A stretch of DNA of 26,045 nucleotides from a virus: positions 1-26,045 of IMG/VR virus record IMGVR_UViG_3300031774_000130. The stretch is one strand, 5' to 3'. The notes under the pieces are model-generated. The model had not been told where the DNA came from and did not search any database. It worked only from the letters and a program-made list of their open reading frames with translations. How positions within the stretch are numbered: the stretch's first letter is position 1; the number at the start of each line of letters is the position of its first letter. The position numbers and the translations under genes were made by a program. Below, in pieces: positions 1-9,500 of the stretch.

Positions 1-162
1 GACGATGGATTAAGAACTTTTACACAACAGGATGAAATAAGAGCAAGATCAATATTAATGGAAACTGATTATTCTAATGCTGACCATAATATTTTAAGAG
101 GTGATCCAGCGTCTACTACTGTCTTTAACACGTATTCACCTGCTAGTGCTTTAATTCGTTAA
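1..162 (+). CDS. Tail tubular protein A (T7 gp11-like), C-terminal end only
   Basis: An open frame enters from the left edge and ends in TAA at 160-162, giving the last 53 residues of a protein. The segment contains a charged stretch (RARSILMETDYSNADHN) and ends in SALIR. It lies two bases upstream of the tail tubular protein B gene, the place held by gene 11 in T7-like phages, where gp11 forms the upper ring of the tail between the portal and the gp12 nozzle. The assignment rests mainly on position, because too little of the protein is visible to show a domain. The true start lies outside the window. Confidence 0.72.
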   Translation, partial: DDGLRTFTQQDEIRARSILMETDYSNADHNILRGDPASTTVFNTYSPASALIR

Positions 163-164
163 TC

Positions 165-3100
165 ATGGGTCTTATCACTCAATCTATACCTACTCTTTTA
201 AGAGGGGTATCACAAGCTTCTGACACACAACAACAATCAGACCATGCTTGGATGCAATCTAATTTTGTTAGTAGTCCTACAGAAGGATTAAAGAAAAGAT
301 CAGGAGCACAATATGTAGCAACATTACAATCTTCAACGATGGGTAATGTACATATACAAACAATTAATAGAAATGAAAATGAAAGTTATATAGCTGTCTT
401 TGGGAACAAATCAATTAAAGTTTTTGATGCTAAAGATGGCACTGAAAAAAATATAGTTTTTGACAATACTTCTGCTGATAATTTTAATTATTTGATAAGA
501 GATGCTTTGCCAAGTCAAGAAGAATTACTTAGTGGTAGTAACTTTATAGCAGGTACATATAGTCAATCAGGAACAACAGTTACAGTAACTTCTAATAGTC
601 ATGGATTAAAAACTGGAGATGCAGCAGGAATAGATATTACTTCTGGTACTGGTGTTGATGGTGATTTTACTATTACAGTTACATCTGCAAATACTTTTAC
701 TTATACAGCCGCAACTTCATTAACTACAAATGGTATTGTTTATTTTTGGACATCAAACCCAAAAGAAGAATTTAAAACTATTAGTGTTGCTGATCATGCA
801 TTTGTTTTAAATACAAATAAAACAGTAGCAATGACTGCTGATGTCAGTACTGGTGCAAACAATGGAGCATTAGTTTTCTTTAATCAAGTTTCAGATAACA
901 CTAATTACACAATAACTGTAAATAATACAATAGCTGTACATCCTACAAGTAGTGATAATCCATTAAGCACAACTACAATAGCAACAGGAATAAAAGATAA
1001 ATTATTAGGTCAAAACGGTAAAAGTCCTGATACTGGAAGTGCTTTAACAGGTTTTACTATCTCTCAAAATGGACCTGTTTTATGGATAAAAAAAGACGAT
1101 AGTACTGATTTTGGTATTGATGCAAATGACACTCAAGGTGACTCACAGATAACATTAGTTAAAAACTCTACTCAAAACTTTACTGATCTTCCTGTTGTTG
1201 CTCCTAATAACTTTGTTGTTGAAGTCAAAGGAAGTGATAGTACAAAGTTTGATAATCATTATGTTAAGTTTGTAACAAATAATGGTGGTACTTTTGAAAA
1301 AGGTCAATGGGAAGAGACTGTAAAACCAGGGATAAGTTATAAATTTGATTACGCAACAATGCCATATGTTTTAGTTAGAAAACGTGATGGTGATTTTATT
1401 TTTTCACAAGCTGATGGAGGTCAATATTCAATCTTAGATAAAACAGTTACATATTCACTAGCAAATCATGTAGTAACTGTTACTTCTACTGCTCATGGTC
1501 TTTCAACAGGAGATCAAATAGAATACAAAGTTCTTTCAGGAAATATAGTTAATGTAAGTGCAATTAAAACAATTACAGTAACAAATGCAAATACGTTTAC
1601 TTTTCCAGAAACTTCTGGAAATTTCAGCGTAAACCAGTCTCTTTCTTATGGATTAGCAAATACTGAGACTTTACCTAAATGGGGAGAAAGAACAGTTGGT
1701 GATTTAGACACTGCTCCTAATCCTTCTTTTGTAGGTCAAAAAATAAATAACATTTTCTTCTTTAGAAATAGATTAGGTGTTCTTTCTGATGATGACGTAA
1801 TTCTTTCAAGAGTTGGAGACTATTTTAACTTTTTTCCTGAAACAGTAACTACAGTTTTAGATAGTGATCCTATTGATATAGCAGCTTCTCATACAAAAAT
1901 ATCTATATTAAAACATGCAATAACAATGGGAGAAGAATTAATACTTTTTTCAGAAAAAGCACAATTTACATTAAAAGCATCTGATGATACTTTGACACCT
2001 AAGACAGCATATATAGTTGTATCTACAGAGTTTGATAGTAATACAAAAGCTAATCCTGTTAGTTCAGGTAATAGCATTTATTTTTTAACACAAAAAGGTG
2101 AATTTTCAGGAATAAGAGAATATATAAAACAACCAGGAGTTGAAATAAAAGATGCAAGTGACATAACAATACATATACCTGCATATATACCTAGTAGTGT
2201 TTTCAAAATGACTACATCTAGCAGTGAAAATCTTCTTGCATTATTACCTCAAGATTCAAATGACATTTATATAAACCGTTGGCTATATGGTGAAGACTTT
2301 AATAAGGTTTTAAATTCTTGGTTTGCGCTAAATTTTTATACGGATTACAATATTCTTAATATAGACTTTATTGGGTCTGATTTATTTCTTGTTGTAGAAA
2401 GTGCTACTGAAACAGTTTTATTAAAATTACCATTTAAATCTAAACATGTAGAACCTTATGCACCAGGAGGAGAAGATAATAGTTGTGAATTTCATTTAGA
2501 TTTTAAAGTAACAGAAGCAACTACAGGTGTTTCTATTACTTATGACAGTAATACTAAACTTAGTACTTTTACTTTCCCTTATAAGTTATATGGAACACCT
2601 AAAATTGTAGGAAGATTTTTAGATAGGATATTCCTTGGTGGTACAGATGAAACAAGCACTTATGTAGATAGTAAAGGTAATACAAAGACACTTGACGTAG
2701 GTGAAACAATTGAAACTTCTACTATTGCTTTCAACGATAAAGGAACTACTTCAGTAGTAACAGCAACAGGTGACTATAGAAATTCAAAAGTAATCATGGG
2801 ATATGAATTTAGTTCAATGTATGTTTTTAGTACACAGAAATTAATAGATCAAAAAACTAATGCTCCAATATTAGGAGGTAGATTTCAACTACTTAATTTT
2901 TATTTAAAGTATGAAAGGACTGCATTCTTTGAAACAAGTGTTTCGTCTCCTAATGGTGGGTATAGCCGTTATAAATTTACTCCAAACCTTTTAGGTGTAA
3001 GGCATTCAACAGGTTCAACAGGTTCAGCAACTCAACCATTAAGTAAATTAAGAACACAAAAAGGAGTTTTTAAATTTCCTGTAATGGCTAAAGCAGATAT

Positions 3101-3197
3101 GACTAGTATTGAAATTTCTAACCGTTCTTTTTTACCAGCACAGTTTCTTAGTGCAGAATATGAAGCAATGTACCATTCAAGATCTAGAAGAATTTAA
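165..3197 (+). CDS. Tail tubular protein B / tail nozzle (T7 gp12-like) with two inserted beta repeats
   Basis: The 1010-residue product has the N-terminal signature of the T7 gp12 family: SIPTLLRGVSQ, then a conserved stretch with DHAWMQSNF, SSPTEGLKKRSG. In T7, gp12 forms the nozzle at the tail tip through which DNA leaves. T7 gp12 is 794 residues, so about 200 are extra. Much of the excess sits in two related inserts, residues about 133-194 and 426-500, each with a VTVTS..HGL.TGD core followed by a TITVT.ANTFT strand. The pattern resembles repeats that phage annotations call FCCH-like. Middle segments such as IFFFRNRLGVLSDDDVILSRVG and ITMGEELILFSEKAQFTL look like the conserved nozzle core. 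The ATG lies two bases after the upstream stop, and the TAA overlaps the next ATG (TAATG). Confidence 0.93.
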   Translation: MGLITQSIPTLLRGVSQASDTQQQSDHAWMQSNFVSSPTEGLKKRSGAQYVATLQSSTMGNVHIQTINRNENESYIAVFGNKSIKVFDAKDGTEKNIVFDNTSADNFNYLIRDALPSQEELLSGSNFIAGTYSQSGTTVTVTSNSHGLKTGDAAGIDITSGTGVDGDFTITVTSANTFTYTAATSLTTNGIVYFWTSNPKEEFKTISVADHAFVLNTNKTVAMTADVSTGANNGALVFFNQVSDNTNYTITVNNTIAVHPTSSDNPLSTTTIATGIKDKLLGQNGKSPDTGSALTGFTISQNGPVLWIKKDDSTDFGIDANDTQGDSQITLVKNSTQNFTDLPVVAPNNFVVEVKGSDSTKFDNHYVKFVTNNGGTFEKGQWEETVKPGISYKFDYATMPYVLVRKRDGDFIFSQADGGQYSILDKTVTYSLANHVVTVTSTAHGLSTGDQIEYKVLSGNIVNVSAIKTITVTNANTFTFPETSGNFSVNQSLSYGLANTETLPKWGERTVGDLDTAPNPSFVGQKINNIFFFRNRLGVLSDDDVILSRVGDYFNFFPETVTTVLDSDPIDIAASHTKISILKHAITMGEELILFSEKAQFTLKASDDTLTPKTAYIVVSTEFDSNTKANPVSSGNSIYFLTQKGEFSGIREYIKQPGVEIKDASDITIHIPAYIPSSVFKMTTSSSENLLALLPQDSNDIYINRWLYGEDFNKVLNSWFALNFYTDYNILNIDFIGSDLFLVVESATETVLLKLPFKSKHVEPYAPGGEDNSCEFHLDFKVTEATTGVSITYDSNTKLSTFTFPYKLYGTPKIVGRFLDRIFLGGTDETSTYVDSKGNTKTLDVGETIETSTIAFNDKGTTSVVTATGDYRNSKVIMGYEFSSMYVFSTQKLIDQKTNAPILGGRFQLLNFYLKYERTAFFETSVSSPNGGYSRYKFTPNLLGVRHSTGSTGSATQPLSKLRTQKGVFKFPVMAKADMTSIEISNRSFLPAQFLSAEYEAMYHSRSRRI

Positions 3198-3649
3198 TGG
3201 CATATCTAAGAAAATCTAATTTATCTGACCTTACTTACGTCTGTAACCATTTAAGAATTTTAGATAAAATAGAAGCTTGGTATCAAACAGGTCAACAACC
3301 AGAAGAAGCACTAAGGCTTACTTATTTATTTACAGAAAAGAATTTAGCTATTGCTGGTGATGAAGATCAAGCAATAGGTTTATGTGGTGTATGCAGCGAT
3401 GGAACTATATGGATGGTTGGTACAGATGAACTAACAAGTAAAAGAAGTTATAGGGTTGACCTAATTAAAAAAGGAAGGGAATGGGTAGACAGTCTATTGA
3501 AAACTTATAACGTCTTATATAATTATGTATATGCGGAGAATACTTCTGCTATCAAATGGTTAAAGGCTTTAGGGTTTACGTTTATTAAGTTACACCCTGA
3601 ATACGGCCACCTAAAAAAACCGTTCTATGAGTTTGTGAGGATCGTCTAA
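3197..3649 (+). CDS. T7 gp13-like virion assembly protein with GNAT-like fold
   Basis: The 150-residue product resembles T7 gp13 (138 residues), which is needed for assembly of the internal virion proteins. The C-terminal half gives the best match: an LLKTYNVLYNYVYAENTSAIKWLK segment aligns by eye with T7 gp13 MLEKYDTLWNYVWVGNTSHIRFLK, followed by a GF/GA turn and a closing acidic-basic strand. The spacing (helix, strand, N-T-S, helix, G-F) is that of the acetyl-CoA-binding end of GNAT acetyltransferases. Many such phage proteins are therefore labelled acetyltransferases, although no reaction is established. The start overlaps the gp12 stop by one base and the gene ends directly before gene 14, so translation is probably coupled. 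Confidence 0.8.
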   Translation: MAYLRKSNLSDLTYVCNHLRILDKIEAWYQTGQQPEEALRLTYLFTEKNLAIAGDEDQAIGLCGVCSDGTIWMVGTDELTSKRSYRVDLIKKGREWVDSLLKTYNVLYNYVYAENTSAIKWLKALGFTFIKLHPEYGHLKKPFYEFVRIV

Positions 3650-4306
3650 ATGTGTTTTCTTACAGCCCTTACCGCTCTTGGTGCTGGTGCTGGTGCTACT
3701 ACTGCTACTGCTGCTACTACTGCTGGTGGAGGAGGTTTATTTGGAACAAGTTTTTTAAGTGGTTTAGGTTTAGGTACAGAAGTTACTAATGCTCTTGTTG
3801 CAGATCTGGTTTTTACTGGAACAAAAAATGTTGTAGATACAAGAAGGTTAAATGCACAAGCTAAGTTTGAAGCAACACAAGCAGCAAAAGAAGCAGAAGC
3901 TGCTGACTCTGCTTTAGCTATAGAGCAAGAAGGACTTGCAGCTAGACTTAAAGAAGAAAGAAAAGCAAACGCACAAGAACAATTAGCATTAGCTAAGAGA
4001 GGAGCACAAGCAGCAGGAGCAATAAGAGCTAGTGAAAGAGCAGGATTAACAATTGATATGTTGCTAGGTGATGTAGAAAGACAAACAGGTGAAGCTACCA
4101 ATTTATTAGATCAAACATTAGCTTCAACAGTTCAACAATATAGAAGGAATACTTTAGGCTTAGACGCTAAACGAAAAAACAGACGTAACATAGCTGAAAG
4201 TAAACGTAACCAAGCACTAGGAAAGACAAGAGGAAATTTAGATATTGCTCTAGGTACACTTAGCAGTGGCCTTTCTAGTTACACCAGCCTTTTAGGTCAA
4301 GCTTAA
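3650..4306 (+). CDS. Internal virion protein B (T7 gp14-like)
   Basis: The 218-residue product begins with a small-residue, hydrophobic stretch rich in Ala, Gly and Thr (residues 1-45), which could insert into a membrane. A long Ala/Glu/Lys/Gln-rich helical region follows (about 60-140, coiled-coil character), and the C-terminus is basic with Gly and Ser. T7 gp14 is 196 residues; it is ejected first and forms a pore in the outer membrane as part of the gp14-gp15-gp16 ejectosome. Length, composition and position between the gp13-like and gp15-like genes all fit. Sequence identity to T7 is not evident by eye, so the call relies on architecture and synteny. The ATG follows the previous stop directly and the TAA shares a base with the next ATG. 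Confidence 0.82.
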   Translation: MCFLTALTALGAGAGATTATAATTAGGGGLFGTSFLSGLGLGTEVTNALVADLVFTGTKNVVDTRRLNAQAKFEATQAAKEAEAADSALAIEQEGLAARLKEERKANAQEQLALAKRGAQAAGAIRASERAGLTIDMLLGDVERQTGEATNLLDQTLASTVQQYRRNTLGLDAKRKNRRNIAESKRNQALGKTRGNLDIALGTLSSGLSSYTSLLGQA

Positions 4307-6558
4307 TGACTAACAGTTTTCGCCCACAAGCAGCACCAGTAGATACATTTGTACAACCTGTTAGTGTTGCACCTCCTAGTGACTTAGATGTTTTAGCAAG
4401 AGCTTTAAAAGCTGTTAATCCTGGTATTGAAGCTTTCCTTGATAACAAGATGGATGAAGCAATTGAAGCAGAAAAAGCAGAAGGGATGGAATTAGCTATA
4501 GAAGATTCTTTCAGTGATTTTAAAAATGTTGTTAGATCTGTTGGGAAAAAAGATGGTGAAGCTGCTGCTACACAATTAATAGGTGGAAGTATTTTTGCTC
4601 AAAAAGCTTATGAAAAACAAAAAGTTGAGATATTAGGTAATAACGTTCTTAATAAATTTAGTAATAGTTATGAAACAACATTAATTAATGATAGACCTTT
4701 AAGCTCATATACTTTTGAATCTCCAGAATTTCAAGGTTGGTTAGAAGAACAACGAAATGAATTTGTCAATCAATTAGGTGATATTAATCCTACCTATGTT
4801 AATAAATATTTTTTACCAAAATTAGCAGCAGCTACAGGACAAATCACAAGTTATCAAATTAAACAACATAAATTATATAATGTTGAACAAATTAAAAAAT
4901 TAACTGTTCCTACAGTTGAATCACTTGTTTTAAATATTGATGATGGGGCAAAGATAACAGAAATAATTAAACAGTTTGAAATTGACATGAATAATGCAGG
5001 AATATTTGGACAGCAGAGAACAGATCAACAAAATTTAATTATTGAAACAATAGCTGATTTTGCTGAAGAAGCAGGAATGAATGGTGACTTGTCAGATGCT
5101 GTAAAAATATTAGATTTAGCAAAGCTATTTCCTTCTGGACCCGATGGTAAATTATCTCTTGAAGATAATCCAACTTTTCTAGATGAAAAAAATAAAGTTA
5201 TAAAAGTCATTAAAAATAATGACTATAACGATGTGATAAGGAAAGAAAAATTAGAAGACATAGAAAAAACAAATGAATTAGAAAAAACACTAAAAGATAT
5301 TAATGAAATAAATAAACAGATAAACAACACTGAAGACGAAGCTGAGAAAAAAGTTTTACAAAAAAAATCACAAACACTTCTAGAAAATTACAAAGCAAAA
5401 TATCCAGAAATGACTCCAAGACTTAATACAATATTGTCTAATATAGATCAAAATATGGCATTAGATTATGGAGAAATTTTAATAAAAATTAGAGGTGGTG
5501 GTTATGATTCCAAGCAACAAGCATTAGATGCTGCTTATGCATTCTATGCTCAAGATCCAAAAAGGAATCAACCACAGTTTGATACATTAATGAGGGCTAT
5601 AAACGATGTTGAAACTGGTAGATATACATATGCAGGGCAATTACTTGGAACACTTAAAACTCAGCTTAAGAATGAACTATCTAATATCAAAGGAGCTATA
5701 TGGGCTGATTCTGGTGATTTAAGAGGCTTTACCGCTAGTGAACTTAACAGATTAGACATTGAGGCTAATGATCTTTTCTTTAATTGGCTAGATTCTTTTA
5801 TTAAAGAGAAAGGAAGAGAGCCTTCTCAAATGGAACAAAGAAATTGGTTTAACGACAACGTTAGAGATGTGTATTTAGAAGAAGCAAAGAAATTCAAGCC
5901 ACCAAAACCATCAGGAGCAAGCAACGTAAATTCATCACAAAATAACAATGATCAAGATTTTGATCCAAATAAAAACAATCAAGATTTAGAAGGTGATTTA
6001 AGTTCCAATCCAGTAGTTAACACACTTAATCAAGTTGCTAATGCTCTTACAGGTACGAGACCAGCAGCAGCTGGAACAATAGAAGAAGCACAAGAACAAG
6101 GACAATTAAAACCAGTAAGTAAACAACAATCATTACGTGATGGTGCTAATGAATTAGGAGTCAAGCCAGAAGATTTAGCAGCTATTATTTCTTATGAAAC
6201 TATTGGTAGTTTTGATCCGCAAATAGTAGGAACAGATAAAAATACAGGTGATACGTATCAAGGGTTAATTCAATTTGGTCCTTGGGAAAGAGAAAACTAC
6301 AACATTACTACTGAGATGTCTTTTCAAGATCAAGTTAAAGCTGTTGTTCAATTTCTAAAAGATCGTGGAGTTAAACCTGGTCATGGTCCAAAAGAAATAT
6401 ACGCTGCTGTATTTACTGGTCATGTAGGAAATATTGAAAATGGTGGATTAGATTGGGTAGATGCTAATGGTACTACCGTTAACAAAGCCCTAAAAGATCT
6501 ACTACCTGGTGGTGGTCATTACGAAAAAGCTGTTCAGTTCCTTCAACAAAAAAGTTAA
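4306..6558 (+). CDS. Internal virion protein C (T7 gp15-like) with C-terminal lysozyme-like domain
   Basis: The 750-residue product matches T7 gp15 in length (747) and position. Residues 1-600 are mainly helical, with a strongly charged Lys/Glu/Asn/Gln-rich coiled-coil region near 300-365 and a low-complexity Asn/Gln/Asp linker near 540-570. Residues about 610-750 form a separate domain resembling soluble lytic transglycosylases: LAAIISYET with candidate catalytic Glu631, then TYQGLIQFGPWE (Gln652-Glu661), where SLT enzymes have their G-L-x-Q motif, and a closing helix. In T7 the transglycosylase domain is the N-terminus of gp16, so here it occupies the same genomic spot but is joined to the other protein. 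It would cut peptidoglycan locally during DNA entry. Activity is inferred. Confidence 0.85.
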   Translation: MTNSFRPQAAPVDTFVQPVSVAPPSDLDVLARALKAVNPGIEAFLDNKMDEAIEAEKAEGMELAIEDSFSDFKNVVRSVGKKDGEAAATQLIGGSIFAQKAYEKQKVEILGNNVLNKFSNSYETTLINDRPLSSYTFESPEFQGWLEEQRNEFVNQLGDINPTYVNKYFLPKLAAATGQITSYQIKQHKLYNVEQIKKLTVPTVESLVLNIDDGAKITEIIKQFEIDMNNAGIFGQQRTDQQNLIIETIADFAEEAGMNGDLSDAVKILDLAKLFPSGPDGKLSLEDNPTFLDEKNKVIKVIKNNDYNDVIRKEKLEDIEKTNELEKTLKDINEINKQINNTEDEAEKKVLQKKSQTLLENYKAKYPEMTPRLNTILSNIDQNMALDYGEILIKIRGGGYDSKQQALDAAYAFYAQDPKRNQPQFDTLMRAINDVETGRYTYAGQLLGTLKTQLKNELSNIKGAIWADSGDLRGFTASELNRLDIEANDLFFNWLDSFIKEKGREPSQMEQRNWFNDNVRDVYLEEAKKFKPPKPSGASNVNSSQNNNDQDFDPNKNNQDLEGDLSSNPVVNTLNQVANALTGTRPAAAGTIEEAQEQGQLKPVSKQQSLRDGANELGVKPEDLAAIISYETIGSFDPQIVGTDKNTGDTYQGLIQFGPWERENYNITTEMSFQDQVKAVVQFLKDRGVKPGHGPKEIYAAVFTGHVGNIENGGLDWVDANGTTVNKALKDLLPGGGHYEKAVQFLQQKS

Positions 6559-6561
6559 ATC

Positions 6562-9500
6562 ATGACAAACAAAAATTCAGAAACTCCTTTTGAGAATATT
6601 CACTCAAGGATAGTAGATTTTGCTGACAATACTTTTTTAGGAGACAAACGAACTTTAGAAGAAATAAGAAAAGATAGACAGCAAATTATTGATGAAGCAA
6701 AAAGAAAACAGGAAGAAGCTACAGAAGAGTTGAAGAAAACAACAACTAGTAAAGTTCTTAGAGGTGCTATTAGTGGTCCTATAAAAGCTGTTAATGAAAC
6801 AGTTGAATTTGCTGATGATATATATGATCACTTTGCAGGTAATCCTTATGACAATAACGATTTAATTGATTTAAAAGAAATTGGTCTTGAAGTTGAAGGA
6901 GATAAAGAAGACTGGACATACACAATGCCACAAGCAGTATCACAATTTTTAATTCCTATGGGATTAGTAAGTGGTACTACTAGAAAGGTAATAACAAATC
7001 CTTGGGTTAGAGGAGCTGTTGCTGGAGCTGTTGCTGACTTTGTTGTTCAAGATCCTTATGAAGAAAACTTGTTCAATATGCTGGATAATCATCCAACATT
7101 AGCCAATCCAATAACAGATTTATTAAAAGCAAAAACAGAAGAGGAAATAGGAGTAGCAGAAGCAAGATTAAGACAAGCAGCTGGTGGAATGGTTATTGGT
7201 GAAACTCTTACAGGATTAATTAGAGGAGCAGGTAAAGGATTTACAAAACTTTCAAAGGAAACACAAAAAAGGATTTTAACAAGATTAACTAATGATCAAA
7301 ATACCAAGCTTGTTTATGCAGCAAACGATGATATTGACAAGCTTGGTGATGAAATAATTCCTAATGTTCCTTTAACTCAAAGGCAAATACGAGATCGTTT
7401 AGCAGACTTTGATATTGAACAAGCAACGATTGCTAAAAAGCTAAGTCAGATTGGTCCAAGCATTGAAGATGCAAGAAAACTTGGAAAACAAGAAGAATTT
7501 AGAGAACTTGCACAAAGAAATTTTGATATAGGTAATGAAAGAACTTTATTAAAGAAACAACAAGCCACAGCACCAACTGGAAAGATATCTGAACGGTTAA
7601 GAGAAAATTTAAAGAACGTAGCTCAATCAGATGCTAGAGCTTTAAAAGAAACAGATGAAGTTCTTCAAGATGCTACTAAAGCAACAGGAAGACAAAAGAT
7701 CTTACCTGGTACTGCTCATCCAACTATCCCTGGAAAAGTTAGAGGATATGACGGTAGATGGGTAACTAAAAAACACTTTGAGCAAGTTACTGAATCAATA
7801 AAAGGTGCTAATGAAATTAGAGCACAATTTGATCAGCCAGTAAGGGAAACAGTAATTCCTGATTCTCCAAGGATAGGTACAGAGATTCCAAGAGGTGAAA
7901 CAGCACAATCTGGTGCAGTCTTTATTGAAAGAGTAGATAAAGGTACAGGTCAAACAGGTCCAATAGCAAAAGCTTTTAATCTTCCTAGATCTTATGATTT
8001 AGCTGTTCTTGAATTACAAGAATTAAACGCTACACAGTTAGCAGAATTAGGTATTAAAAAAGCTGATATTGCAAAGCTAACTCCAAGACAAACTATTAAT
8101 CTTTTAAAGAAAAACTTTGATAACGTCCGTAAAGACTTACTTCCTGGTGAATACAGGATGGAAGGTTATTCAGAATCAAGACGTAAGTTATATAAGAAAT
8201 GGTTTAAAGATGATTCTGATGTTATTTGGGTAGATAGACAAACAGGAAAAGCATCAACAATAGATGATGAGATGTCTATACCGTATTTAACAGTTAAAGA
8301 ACCAACATTTGAAGAGTGGGTGAAGAACCCTCCAGAAGAATACAAAGCATTATTTAAAGAGATTGAAGAAACAAGTAAATCAGCTAAGGAAAATATTGCT
8401 AGATCAAAACAACTTTTTAAAGAGATAAAATCAGGTCTTGATGAACAAGACAAACTCTTAAAAGAAGGAAGTCAGTATGATCAGCTGTCACCAACAGATC
8501 AAAAGAAAGTTGATCTTGAAGTGAGTCTTCGTGGTAATGCTCCACAAAAGTTAGATTTAACAACAGATACCAGAGGTAAAGGTGAGTTCTATCATGGGGC
8601 TGCTGATGAATTTGAATTAGATAGTTCTAGTCATTACGCAGAACGAGGTCTTTATGGGCAAGGATTATATACAACTGATGATCTAGTTACAGCAGGTAAA
8701 TATCAAAAGAAAAACAAAAAAATTGTTAAAGCAGATGCAAAAGAAACTATTTATAAAATCACAGAAAAACAACCAGTTAAATTTTATGATTTAGATCAAT
8801 CAACACCAGCTAATTTAATTGAAGAATTAGAAAAAATTTCAAGTCAAAATGAATATTATGATGAATTAATAGGAAGAACTTTAGATGACTTAAATATTGG
8901 TTCATGGAATAAATCAATAAATAAAAATCCATCTTTAAGTAAAATTTTTGATGAATTAAAAGCTCAAAATAGATCTAATGAAATAATGCCTATGGATAGT
9001 TTAGATAATATTATTTCAGATGTTGAAAGTAAATTAAGAGATCAAGGTTTTGGTGGTTTTACTCATCAAGGAGGAAAGAAAGCAGGTAAAGGTAAACGTC
9101 TTCATCAAGTAAAAATCTATTGGGATCCTCAAGATCAACTAAACGTAAACAAAGTAGATGTAGGTGGTGGTGGTGGAGCAGTTCCTCCTAGAAAACCTCC
9201 TTCTGGTTCATCAGGTGCTGATGTTCCTCCTGTAGATCCAACTGATCCAAAAGTTCAAACTACCTTTAACCCTAAATTTGTTGTAAACAATCTAATTCTT
9301 GAAGAAGCTGAAAAAATAAAAATTGCTGATGCTTCTGGTCAATGGCCTCTCAAAAGAACTTTTAAAGATATAAGCAACAAAGCTAACAAACAAACAATTC
9401 AAAAAACAATAGCTACTGCAACTGAATTTAATAAAGAATACGGAAGAACAGGTGATAAAGATTTAGCTGCAACAGTAGTAGCAATGAACAGACTATTAAA

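Noticed and set aside
3197-3649. Host-derived acetyltransferase acquired by the phage
   Set aside because: The GNAT-like pattern is explained by descent from the T7 gp13 family in its usual place.
3646-4101. Long - strand frame opposite the gp14-like gene (151 residues, Ala/Pro/Val/Ser-rich)
   Set aside because: It is the antisense of Ala- and Glu-rich helical codons, has no start signal and lies fully under a better supported gene.
8166-8453. - strand frame of 95 residues opposite gp16
   Set aside because: Ser/Leu-rich shadow of the charged coding strand, with no independent evidence. The same holds for the - strand frames at 1889-2077, 5025-5210, 12656-12856, 13991-14311, 16943-17209, 21256-21555 and 24247-24450.
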